Shown piece after piece: positions 38,804 through 46,839 of a stretch of 64,000 nt of DNA; position 1 is the stretch's first letter; each line of letters opens with the position of its first letter. Below the pieces are notes generated by a model. That model did not search any database, was not told where the DNA came from, and was given only the letters and a program-made list of their open reading frames with translations. Location: NCBI GenBank assembly GCA_023667095.1, contig JAMPAT010000020.1, positions 1-64,000 of the forward strand, in the 5' to 3' direction. The translations under genes were made by a program, and so were the position numbers. The stretch comes from Bacteroidales bacterium. GTDB taxonomy: Bacteria; Bacteroidota; Bacteroidia; Bacteroidales; UBA932.

Positions 38804-39062
38804 CATCGGTTCTGATTTTGAGAGTTTCTGCTCAATCGATACGACAACAGGAGAATATAAGATAGAAGTAACGTACAGGACATCTTCTGGAGACCGGACA
38901 CCTCTTGTCTCGATGATTTTATGGCTTCAGCAGAAATGGCTGACATCAAAAATTTCCGTTGATGCAAACTTGACATTCACAGGCCTTCTGGATTTTCCAG
39001 AAGACCCTTTTTGCCAACAGTACATGAATTATTCTTCATCATCGGGTACTTTATATTTTTGA
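38781..39062 (+). pseudogene. Open frame without start, possible gene remnant
   Basis: A plus-strand frame is open for 93 codons with no start codon near its beginning (it follows a stop at 38778). It reads SDFESFCSIDTTTGEYKIEVTY and similar, resembling a beta-rich secreted protein. Its end overlaps the end of the minus-strand pseudogene, and a terminator-like hairpin lies inside it. I cannot assign a family, and chance openness is possible. Confidence 0.22.
38983..39012 (+). terminator. Terminator-like hairpin
   Basis: CTTCTGG (38985-38991) pairs with CCAGAAG (38997-39003) around ATTTT, followed by ACCCTTTTT. It could end plus-strand transcription leaving the peptidase operon, about 700 bases after its last gene. 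Confidence 0.5.
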
Positions 39063-39540
39063 TTGGGATGATTTATCATATCGGGATTAGTATATGCCAG
39101 TCTGCCGTTTTCACGGAGTGGTGCCACAATATCATGCTTTACATAATTGTCCGTTCTATGAATAATTCCTGCAATTTCTGGTATACTGCGTGGAGCTATT
39201 CTGCACAAATCCACGACAATACTGAAAAGCAGCTCCTTATTTCCCGTTCTCTTTCCAATCCTCCTGATTCTTTCTGCAAGGTCGGTGGATAAGCACCCGG
39301 GGTCGGTGGATAAATGCTTTTATTTGTACGTTCACTTATCCGTTTCTGCAATTCTTTACCTATAACATAATAGGTCTGATTTCCATGTTTTTATCTCAAT
39401 CAGATGGGCATGCCATGCGGCTAAAATCACGGGATGCACGCGATGTCTTTACTCCACTTAGTTGACGGTATGTGATATTATCTATGACACCAACTTCACG
39501 GACAAAGACTTGCAATAAGTCAGACAAGAAAGGTACTGCA
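39029..39540 (-). pseudogene. Decayed C-terminal part of an AlbA_2-type ATP-binding/winged-helix protein
   Basis: Pieces in three minus-strand frames follow in the right order. They are a winged-helix segment (VREVGVIDNITYRQLSGVKT, about 39430-39510), GNQTYYVIGKELQKRISERTN, then LSTDLAERIRRIGKRTGNKELLFS and IHRTDNYVKHDIVAPLRENGRLAYTNPDMINHPNQKYKV up to a stop at 39029. The last segment is typical of the C-terminus of ATP-binding proteins with an AlbA_2 domain. The N-terminal domain is missing and at least two frameshifts occur. One falls at a 21-bp tandem duplication (13-base core at 39280-39292 and 39301-39313). Confidence 0.72.
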
Positions 39541-39588
39541 GCCATGGGGGCAACAGTACCTTTACATATAATACGGATTGTCTGCCAG

Positions 39589-41121
39589 CTATTCCTTGAC
39601 ACACCGGACTGTCCTGCCGTTAGCGGAGGCACTGTTTGGATTCTGTGTTGTCTCGGTCGGCAAATCAAATGTAACGTTATCGTTCAATAATTGCCAGTTG
39701 TAGTATTTCTGATACATTCCCCAATAGTCATAACAGTCAGAAGTTGCTGTCCATCCGAGGAAAGGCATATTTGCCTGAGGCTTCACGACATAGCCAAGAT
39801 TGAACAGGTTTGTTCCATTTGCTGCATTCCTATACCCTCCATTGAATGCAAAATAGCTTCCGGCGAGATATACACCATAGTCACTTACTTTATATGGAGG
39901 ATCTGTTTCTGAGACTTTCTTCATCTCCATGATGGTGGACTTGGTCCATAGTCTCCATCCGGCTGGACATGGATCATATATGGTCTTCACTGCATCGTCT
40001 TCATCACCATTTGTAGGGTCTCCCCAAAGTTCGAATGTATGCGTATCTGAGCCCTGACTTGGGAGCCAGTTAGGAAACACATCACAGTCTGTAATGAACT
40101 TGTGCGGATTCCTTATTGCCCTTGTCACACTGGCGACATAATCATCCTCGCCTTTTGTAATCTTGTATGCAATCTTTGTCGCATTCAATCCGTTAATGGC
40201 TATTCCTTCATTGCTGAATATCTGCTTCTCAAGCGTTCTATTTGCTTTGTCCGTGATGGTATGCTGCAACGCCTTTATCGGCGTATAGGTCGGAGTCGTC
40301 GCAAGCAGGCTGAAATAGAAAGGATAATAGTTCCTTGAATCCGCATGGTGCGGGAACGGGTCTTTCCTGCCCCACTGGTAATAGTTGCCGATAGTGAAAG
40401 GTGCCGTAAAGTCCTTAGGGCAATCATCCGTAAGTTCATTCCTCAATGCACCGAGGTTCCTGTCCATCATCACATAGCCTCCGACAGATATACCGCATTC
40501 TTCAGGGACATAATCCTTGACAGCCCAGATGTTCCAGCTCCAGAGCATTGTAGAATTCGTGATAAGTCCATTTTCATCGGCCTCAATGCTGTCGTAAGTG
40601 ACTCCTTCCTCTGCGAATGCTGCAATTATCACATTACCTTCAACGAAATCCTCAGGTGTCTCAAACCTTATCTTTCCGTCTACAAGTTCAAGGCTTTCGA
40701 TTACTACAGGGCATTCATCCTTCCATTCTGCATCAGTCTGTAGGCAGTTGTACCAGAACAGCAACGCGCTCTTAGGCTCTATCGTCAGGTTTTCCTCCAG
40801 TTCAGTGCCATAGAAGCCCCTATGGATTCCATTGCCTTTCACTGAAGCATTGAAGCTGTAGCATGTCGAAGGATTTGTCACAATGTAGGTGTTGGCAGTT
40901 CCATTTGCACTAAGGTCAACTGGAGGCTCTCCAAGTTCTATTCCTTCAATTCCGGTAAAGTCAACTGTGAATCTTGATGCCTTGCCTTCATTGAATGCAA
41001 GTGATTTGCCCTCTGAAAGTGTCACAGTTTTCGTGAAAGAAAGCGACTGGGTCTCTACAGTTACACTGAATGTGTCGCCTGATACAAGTGAAAAAGGCCA
41101 CACTGTGAAGTATGCAGTCAT
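39589..41121 (-). CDS. FISUMP-type surface lipoprotein 1, C-terminal part (frameshifted gene)
   Basis: Main part of the fourth paralogue of the tandem family. It lacks a signal peptide because the gene is broken: the true reading frame enters upstream of the ATG at 41121, where DGTGVDNVVLDYTGQEIAANG is encoded, but the first 240 codons are in another frame. It shares the family order: DLSANGTANTYIV linker domain, ENGLITNSTMLWSWNIWAV, then a FISUMP-like domain with MDRNLGA, YYQWGRKDPFP, YDPCPAGWRLW and final RTVRCVKE. Compare the intact neighbour at 42117-44465. It is either a pseudogene, a sequencing error, or translated by reinitiation at the ATGA overlap. Confidence 0.78.
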   Translation of the reverse strand: MTAYFTVWPFSLVSGDTFSVTVETQSLSFTKTVTLSEGKSLAFNEGKASRFTVDFTGIEGIELGEPPVDLSANGTANTYIVTNPSTCYSFNASVKGNGIHRGFYGTELEENLTIEPKSALLFWYNCLQTDAEWKDECPVVIESLELVDGKIRFETPEDFVEGNVIIAAFAEEGVTYDSIEADENGLITNSTMLWSWNIWAVKDYVPEECGISVGGYVMMDRNLGALRNELTDDCPKDFTAPFTIGNYYQWGRKDPFPHHADSRNYYPFYFSLLATTPTYTPIKALQHTITDKANRTLEKQIFSNEGIAINGLNATKIAYKITKGEDDYVASVTRAIRNPHKFITDCDVFPNWLPSQGSDTHTFELWGDPTNGDEDDAVKTIYDPCPAGWRLWTKSTIMEMKKVSETDPPYKVSDYGVYLAGSYFAFNGGYRNAANGTNLFNLGYVVKPQANMPFLGWTATSDCYDYWGMYQKYYNWQLLNDNVTFDLPTETTQNPNSASANGRTVRCVKE

Positions 41122-41840
41122 GCCGTTTGCAGCAATTTCCTGCCCTGTATAGTCAAGTACAACATTGTCAACGCCTGTACCGTCACGTATGCAGATGCTT
41201 TTCCTGTGACAAGGCTGATTTCACTGTTTCCTGTAACAGCCTTGCCTGGAGCAGTGAAAATAATCCTGGAGACATTTCCACCGGATGCAAGATTCCTGAC
41301 AGTCATCTTTCCGACTGAAACAACGCGTGCGAACTGGAGACTGAGAGTAGCCGGCTGCTCCTGGAGGCCATCAATTGGCTTTGATACAAGGATATCTGCA
41401 TCTGTCCCGAAACTGATGTCTGTCGGATTCTGGATTGTCTGGAGGTTGACCTTAATCCTGTCCAGGTCTTCATGACTAGTATCAACATGTGCTGAGCCAG
41501 GATACAATGCATAATATCCAAAATCTGCTGCCCCGGAATTTTCTGCCAGGCTGACACCGAAGGTCATTGTCTTTCCTCCATCTGTGCTGACTCCTTCATT
41601 GGAGACTGCCTTTGAAATTTCACCATCTGCAGCCTGGAATACGGCAAGCGTCTCCCCATCCAGGTTCCAAATCACTTTTCCATCACTGTCCATGGCTGTT
41701 TTAGTCTCGACATCTGAATCTGCTATAACTTCCATTGTCAGCATTTTCTGGCTTCCGGGAACCATTTCCGTCTTCTGGCAGGAGACAAGCAGGGCAGTCA
41801 CGCCAATAAGTGCTCCTGTGAATTTCATCATCTTGTCCAT
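41118..41840 (-). CDS. FISUMP-type surface lipoprotein 1, N-terminal part (frameshifted gene)
   Basis: N-terminal fragment of the same gene. ATG at 41840 is preceded by AAAGGAGACC, a good Shine-Dalgarno sequence. The signal peptide ends in a lipobox (TALLVSC). A fimbrillin (Mfa-like) N-terminal domain follows, with the usual VIWNLDGETLAVFQ and FGYYALYPG segments. The reading frame is right to about SAYVTV near 41170 and then runs out of frame to a TGA at 41118-41120, which overlaps the ATG of the second part as ATGA. A longer frame from 41990 exists but overlaps the small peptide gene and is unlikely. Confidence 0.75.
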   Translation of the reverse strand: MDKMMKFTGALIGVTALLVSCQKTEMVPGSQKMLTMEVIADSDVETKTAMDSDGKVIWNLDGETLAVFQAADGEISKAVSNEGVSTDGGKTMTFGVSLAENSGAADFGYYALYPGSAHVDTSHEDLDRIKVNLQTIQNPTDISFGTDADILVSKPIDGLQEQPATLSLQFARVVSVGKMTVRNLASGGNVSRIIFTAPGKAVTGNSEISLVTGKASAYVTVQALTMLYLTIQGRKLLQTA

Positions 41841-41850
41841 GGTCTCCTTT

Positions 41851-42012
41851 TTAGTATATCCCGTATTCATCTTCGTAAAGATCCCCTCCAGCTTCTCCAT
41901 CATTACCATAGATTCCGCTTTGACAAAGTACTCCTTCCGCCTCGAAAGACATGACATTGCAGCAAGGAGCCACATAGGACTCATCTGCATTGATAAAATC
42001 TGATTTCTTCAT
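41851..42012 (-). CDS. 53-residue Gly/acid-tailed peptide before lipoprotein 1
   Basis: ATG at 42010-42012 to TAA at 41851-41853, encoding a peptide beginning MKKSDFINADESYVAPCCNV and ending GGDLYEDEYGIY. The middle MSFEAEGVLCQSG and the acidic glycine-rich end with aromatic residues resemble small hypothetical proteins that I recall from beside fimbrillin-type genes in Bacteroidota. It has no classical signal peptide. It ends 10 bases before the next start, whose Shine-Dalgarno sequence lies in the gap. Function unknown; composition and position support a real gene. Confidence 0.6.
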   Translation of the reverse strand: MKKSDFINADESYVAPCCNVMSFEAEGVLCQSGIYGNDGEAGGDLYEDEYGIY

Positions 42013-42032
42013 ATTTGTGAAAGTGATATTAT

Positions 42033-42069
42033 GAGGGTGACCAAAATTGTTAAACCTTTAGTCACCCTC
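42033..42069. promoter_or_regulatory. Perfect 9-bp inverted repeat upstream of the small peptide gene
   Basis: GAGGGTGAC (42033-42041) and GTCACCCTC (42061-42069) enclose 19 bases, about 20 bases before the peptide start on the minus strand and after the stop of lipoprotein 2. There is no strong T-run on either strand, so it may be a weak terminator, an attenuator or a protein-binding site. Confidence 0.5.
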
Positions 42070-42116
42070 GAATTGTGATATTTCTATTATTAATTTCTTG
42101 GAAATAGTCTATATGT

Positions 42117-44465
42117 CTATTCCTTGACGCACCTGACAGTCCTTCCGATTGAGGACGCACTGTTCGGGGTCTGTGTTGTCTCGTCCGGCAAGTCAAATGT
42201 GACATTGTCGTTCTTCAGCTGCCAGTTGTAGTATTTCTGCTGCATACCATAATAGTTCATACAGTCTGAAGTCGCTGTCCAGCCGATGAATGGCATATCC
42301 GCCTGAGGCTTTCTTATCCAGTCAAGGTTGAACAGGTTTGTTCCATTTGCTGTCCTTCCCCTTCCGTTGAAGGCAAAGTAGCTTCCGCAGAAACATACAC
42401 CGTAGTCACTGACCTTATATGTGTTGTCTTCCCCTGAGATTTTCTTCATCTCCATGAGGGTAGTCTTTGTCCAGAGCCTCCATCCGGCTGGACATGGGTC
42501 ATATATGGTCTTCACCGCATCGTCATCATCACCATTTGTAGAATCTCCCCAGAGTTCGAATGTATGCGTGTCTGCGCTCTGGTTAGGCAGCCAGTTAGGG
42601 AAAGTTTCGCAGTCGGTGATGAACTTGTGAGGGTTATTTATTGCCCTTGTAACGCACGTAACATAGTCTTCCTCACCTTTTGTGATCTTATATGCAATCT
42701 TTGTAGCATTTGACCCGGTATTCGTTATTCCTTCATTGCTGAACATCTGCTTCTCAAGCGTTGTCCCGTCATTGTCAGTGATGGTATGCTGCAATGCCTT
42801 TACCGGTGTATATGTAGGTGTAGTTGCCAGTTTATTCAGATAGAACGGATAATAGTTCCTTGTATCCGCATGGTGAGGGAACGGGTCCTTTCTGCCCCAC
42901 TGGTAATAGTTACCGATAGTGAACGGCGCGACAAAAGCCTCTGTAACGCCGTCAAGGACAAGCTCATTTCTCAATGCACCGAGGTTCCTGTCCATCATCA
43001 CATAGTTTCCGACAGAAATTCCGCAATCTTCAGGGACATAGCCGGCTACAGCCCAGATGTTCCAGCTCCAGAGCATTGTGGCATTTGTGATAAGTCCATT
43101 CTCATCAGCTTCAATGCTGTCGTATGTCACACCTTCTTCGGCAAATGCTGCAATTACCGCATTTCCTTCAACAAAGTCCTCTGGTGTCTCAAACCTTATC
43201 TTTCCATCCACAATCTCAATGCTTTCAATTACAACAGGACATGCATCCTTCCAGAAACGGTCCTCCTGCAGACAGTTATACCAGAACAGCAACGCACTCT
43301 TAGGCTCGATGGAAAGGTTCTCCTCCAGTTCAGTGCCATAGAAATCCCTCTGGATTCCGTTGCCTTTCACAGAAGCGTTGAAACTGTATAATGCAAGAGG
43401 CTTGTTCACGACGTATGTGTTGGCTGTACCGTTTGCACTCAGGTCTATGATGTTTGCAGGATCAGCCGAAGGCCTCTGGATATCAATGTCCATGACATAG
43501 ATATGCCCAGCCTGCATCTGAAGCGACTTAAGAGTAACTGTCTTGAGTTCCGTAAACTCTTCAGAGCCGTGATACAGGGCACTTACCGTCATTGTCTCTC
43601 CATCAAATGCAGCAGGAAGAACCAGGGTGCTTGCGTATAGGGACGAACCATTTGTGACAGTTATATAGCCTGCACCTTCTGCCCCGGCCATATTCAATGT
43701 AATCTCTCCATATCGTCCTTCGGACTCCTTCTCTGCAAATGAGAACGGTTCATCCCCTGACGGGTCGATTGTCATTTCGGCCGATTTTGGGAAAATGTCC
43801 TTCCTGTTGCCTTCCGCATCGGTTATGGTCATCTTGATGGTACTGATTTTCAGATTCTTTCCGGAATTGTTCACAATGTCGAACCTGAACGTTGAAGGTA
43901 CGTGCCTGAAAGTCACCTTTCCTGCAGCGACATCGGAAGCATCAGCTGATACAACCGCAGCCTGTCCATAGATGAACATATAGTCCGACAGTCCGTCCAC
44001 TTCCGGACCTTTCTGTATAAAGCTGTCCGGGAGTGTGAATGTCACATCTGACGGATTCTCAGGATTTACTTCCCCGTTTGTGAAACAGATGAAGTCACCG
44101 GCTGCTATTTCTGTATTGGAAATTATAGTACCCTTTATGTCTGCAATCCTGCTGTCATTGGCGTCTTTGGCTACATTGACTTCCAACACCCTTGAATTGC
44201 CTGTAAGGATTTGCCAGTCTCCCTTGTCCTTTGAGAATATTGAAGTGACAAGATTTTCCTTGCCGGTCCAATGGAATGGTGCACTTCCACCATCCATATA
44301 GTGCCAATATCCCTTTGTTGCAGGCTCTGAAACGGCTTCCGCACTTGCTGTAAGCCTTGTCCCTTCCTCAGCCATAGGAGCACCTGTCTCAATGTCTGCA
44401 ACATTGCATCCTGCAAGCAGGAGAATGGAACATAGCTGAAAATATTTTATTGCTGTCTTTTTCAT
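42117..44465 (-). CDS. FISUMP-type surface lipoprotein 2
   Basis: Intact paralogue. ATG at 44465 gives the signal peptide MKKTAIKYFQLCSILLLAGC with a lipobox; an upstream start is less likely. A fimbrillin-like N-terminal half includes a domain with VTFRHVPSTFRFDIVNNSGKN and a second sandwich. The conserved DLSANGTANTYVV domain follows, then the FISUMP-type C-terminal domain (YVMMDRNLGALRNE, YYQWGRKDPFPHHAD, YDPCPAGWRLW, RTVRCVKE). The C-terminal half is nearly the same as lipoprotein 1, which shows recent duplication or gene conversion. Likely displayed on the cell surface; no enzymatic motif is seen. Confidence 0.82.
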   Translation of the reverse strand: MKKTAIKYFQLCSILLLAGCNVADIETGAPMAEEGTRLTASAEAVSEPATKGYWHYMDGGSAPFHWTGKENLVTSIFSKDKGDWQILTGNSRVLEVNVAKDANDSRIADIKGTIISNTEIAAGDFICFTNGEVNPENPSDVTFTLPDSFIQKGPEVDGLSDYMFIYGQAAVVSADASDVAAGKVTFRHVPSTFRFDIVNNSGKNLKISTIKMTITDAEGNRKDIFPKSAEMTIDPSGDEPFSFAEKESEGRYGEITLNMAGAEGAGYITVTNGSSLYASTLVLPAAFDGETMTVSALYHGSEEFTELKTVTLKSLQMQAGHIYVMDIDIQRPSADPANIIDLSANGTANTYVVNKPLALYSFNASVKGNGIQRDFYGTELEENLSIEPKSALLFWYNCLQEDRFWKDACPVVIESIEIVDGKIRFETPEDFVEGNAVIAAFAEEGVTYDSIEADENGLITNATMLWSWNIWAVAGYVPEDCGISVGNYVMMDRNLGALRNELVLDGVTEAFVAPFTIGNYYQWGRKDPFPHHADTRNYYPFYLNKLATTPTYTPVKALQHTITDNDGTTLEKQMFSNEGITNTGSNATKIAYKITKGEEDYVTCVTRAINNPHKFITDCETFPNWLPNQSADTHTFELWGDSTNGDDDDAVKTIYDPCPAGWRLWTKTTLMEMKKISGEDNTYKVSDYGVCFCGSYFAFNGRGRTANGTNLFNLDWIRKPQADMPFIGWTATSDCMNYYGMQQKYYNWQLKNDNVTFDLPDETTQTPNSASSIGRTVRCVKE

Positions 44466-44481
44466 TGTCTCGAACATTATA

Positions 44482-46812
44482 TTATTCATACCATCCATGC
44501 TCCTCTTTTCCGTCCTCTCCTGTCATTCCCCCGTCTCCGCCGAAACTTACTTCAGGTCCCATCTTTATGCATCTCACAGGCCTTGCGACAGCATATCCCG
44601 TGTTTCCGTTGACTGGAGTATCTCCCATGTTGAACGGATATCCGTCCCTTTCCTGGCCGAGATTCCATTCGTACCACATCTGATGGCACTGGCCGTAAGC
44701 CTTGAAGCATTCCGCAGTGGCAGTCCAGCCGATGAAAGGCATTGTTGCCTGTGGCTGCACTACCCATCCGAGGCCGAACATATTGTTGCCCTGGGCAGAA
44801 CGTCCTCCGCCTGTGAACGGGAAATAGCTTCCTGCCACCTGGACTCCATAGTTGCTGAGCCTTTCAGGAGCCTCTGTCTCCGAATGTTCCTTGATGGCCA
44901 TCAAGGTTTGCCTTGTCCACAGCCTCCATCCGGGAGGGCATGGGTCATAGATGGACTTGAGGGCATCGTCCTTGCCATCGGCAGTAGGGTCGCCCCATAG
45001 CACTGTCAGAGCTGCTTCACTGCTCTCCGGATTGTACACCCAGCTTGGACGGGATTCCTTGTCGGAAATGAACTTGTGAGGGTTGCGTACTGCCAGCTCA
45101 ATTGACTGGCTGTAGCTTTCGTTCTTTATGGAATATCCTATCTCTGTGAAATTGCCGCCGGTTGCAGTAGCACCTTCATTGCTGAAAATCTGGTTCTGCA
45201 GGACTGTTCCCTCCTTGTCAGTCACGGTGTGCTGCAACGCCTTTATCGGCGTATAGGTCGGAGTCGTTGCAAGCAGGCTGTAATAGAAAGGATAATAGTT
45301 CCTTGAATCCGCATGGTAAGGGAACGGATCTTTCCTGCCCCACTGGTATGAGTTGCCGATTGTCATAGGTGCAAAGAATGCCTCTGTACCGTCTATGGCC
45401 AGTTCGTTGCGCAATGCACCGAGATTCCTGTCCATCAGTTCGTATGAGCCTACGTTTATGCTGCATGTCTCCGGATTGTAGCCACTGACCGCCCAGATGT
45501 TCCAGCTCCAGAGCATTGTCGCATTGGTGAACAGTCCGTTCCCGTCAACCTCGATATTCTCGTATGTAAGGCCTTCTTCCGCAAATGCCGCTATCACTGC
45601 ATTTCCCTCGACAAATTCAGCCGGAGTCTCAATGGTAATGATGCCGTCCTTGAACTTTATCCTGTCCACACATACCGGACTCATGTCTTGCCATTTGCTG
45701 TTTGTCTGCATGCAGTTGTACCAGAGTACAACTACGCTCTTAGGCTCTATTGAAAGGTTCTGCTCGGACGTCTCTGTGTAATACTCCCTGTTCATGCCGT
45801 TGCCCTTGACATTGCCTTTGAAGCTATAGAGCATCGAACGTTCCGTTACAATGTACGTGTTGGCTGTTCCTTCACTGCTCAGATTTACCGGAATTTCTTC
45901 TGCTGTCGGAGTGAATTCACCTGACAGCATGTAGATTGCAGGCTTGAATCCTCCGGCCGGGGCTGTCCTGGTCAAGACTGTGCATTCCTCGCCATTGGAG
46001 AGGACAACCGCGATTTCAAATTCCTTTCCCTCATGTCCTGGAGTCAATGTGAAATAGAAATGCTGTGCTGCCTTGTAATAGTCTGTAAGGAAGCCGCATT
46101 CAAGTTCTATTTCAGATGCTCCTCCCTGCACTGTAGAATAGTTGATTTCCCCTGTAGAAAGGTCAGCTTCAGCAGATGTGAAGGCAATTGTCTCGCTGTT
46201 GTCCTTGCATCTGAGGATGACAGAACTGATTCTTGTCCTCATGTCGTTTGAAGGTGTGATGGCAACATCCACCATTGCAAAAAGATGCTTGAACTGGAGT
46301 GGAACTTCTTCGTAATCATCCTGCCTGACACCTTCTGTGCCTGCATAGAGGATATCATACTCCGCAAGATGGTCAAACCTGTCTGTACCCTTGGTCTGCG
46401 ACTGTCTTGCAGGGAGTGAAACCTTGGCTTTCCTGTAGTCATCCCCGCCATTCTCCTGATAAGGGTAAATGGCATAGAAGCCATGAGGTGTCCCGCTGTC
46501 GCTCCATTTGATTATCTTGTCAGTATCGTATGCCACGAACTCCACCTCAGCACCGGATGTGAGTGCCTTGTAGGCAATGTTGCTGCCTGTCGTCTTGCCC
46601 TCCACTGCGGAAAACATGCCGACCTTGTCCATTGCGTTCCATGTCACATGAATCGCATCAGAAGCATCCTCATATGATGTCCTTGTGCCTATCCTGCTGC
46701 TGCGGAAAGCCACAGCCATGCCGTCATCTGTGTGTACCGGCTCAAGATTGTCCACCTTTGTGCAGGCAATACCCAAGAGGGCAAAAATGTATAATGCAGT
46801 ATATCTTTTCAT
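44482..46812 (-). CDS. FISUMP-type surface lipoprotein 3
   Basis: Paralogue with signal peptide MKRYTALYIFALLGIAC (lipobox). A fimbrillin-type N-terminal domain follows, with the typical VTWNAMDKVGMFSA and GFYAIYPYQ. The NLSSEGTANTYIV domain and the FISUMP-like domain come next (YELMDRNLGALRNE, SYQWGRKDPFPYHAD, YDPCPPGWRLW, RPVRCIK). Unlike paralogues 1 and 2 it continues past VRCIK with a glycine/acid-rich tail (GGDGGMTGEDGKEEHGWYE) that recalls the end of the 53-residue peptide. It is 16 bases upstream of lipoprotein 2, so they are co-transcribed. Confidence 0.82.
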   Translation of the reverse strand: MKRYTALYIFALLGIACTKVDNLEPVHTDDGMAVAFRSSRIGTRTSYEDASDAIHVTWNAMDKVGMFSAVEGKTTGSNIAYKALTSGAEVEFVAYDTDKIIKWSDSGTPHGFYAIYPYQENGGDDYRKAKVSLPARQSQTKGTDRFDHLAEYDILYAGTEGVRQDDYEEVPLQFKHLFAMVDVAITPSNDMRTRISSVILRCKDNSETIAFTSAEADLSTGEINYSTVQGGASEIELECGFLTDYYKAAQHFYFTLTPGHEGKEFEIAVVLSNGEECTVLTRTAPAGGFKPAIYMLSGEFTPTAEEIPVNLSSEGTANTYIVTERSMLYSFKGNVKGNGMNREYYTETSEQNLSIEPKSVVVLWYNCMQTNSKWQDMSPVCVDRIKFKDGIITIETPAEFVEGNAVIAAFAEEGLTYENIEVDGNGLFTNATMLWSWNIWAVSGYNPETCSINVGSYELMDRNLGALRNELAIDGTEAFFAPMTIGNSYQWGRKDPFPYHADSRNYYPFYYSLLATTPTYTPIKALQHTVTDKEGTVLQNQIFSNEGATATGGNFTEIGYSIKNESYSQSIELAVRNPHKFISDKESRPSWVYNPESSEAALTVLWGDPTADGKDDALKSIYDPCPPGWRLWTRQTLMAIKEHSETEAPERLSNYGVQVAGSYFPFTGGGRSAQGNNMFGLGWVVQPQATMPFIGWTATAECFKAYGQCHQMWYEWNLGQERDGYPFNMGDTPVNGNTGYAVARPVRCIKMGPEVSFGGDGGMTGEDGKEEHGWYE

Positions 46813-46839
46813 TATAGTCAGAATTTATATGTCCGGGGA

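Noticed and set aside
38573..38815. 80-residue plus-strand and 69-residue minus-strand proteins over the 51-bp repeat
   Set aside because: Both frames are open because the repeat period is 51 and the repeat is palindromic. The same repeat motif appears in both translations, so neither is supported as a gene.
41841..41990. Longer N-terminus of lipoprotein 1 starting at 41990
   Set aside because: It overlaps the 53-residue peptide gene and would bury the signal peptide 50 residues inside. ATG 41840 has a Shine-Dalgarno sequence and a proper lipobox.
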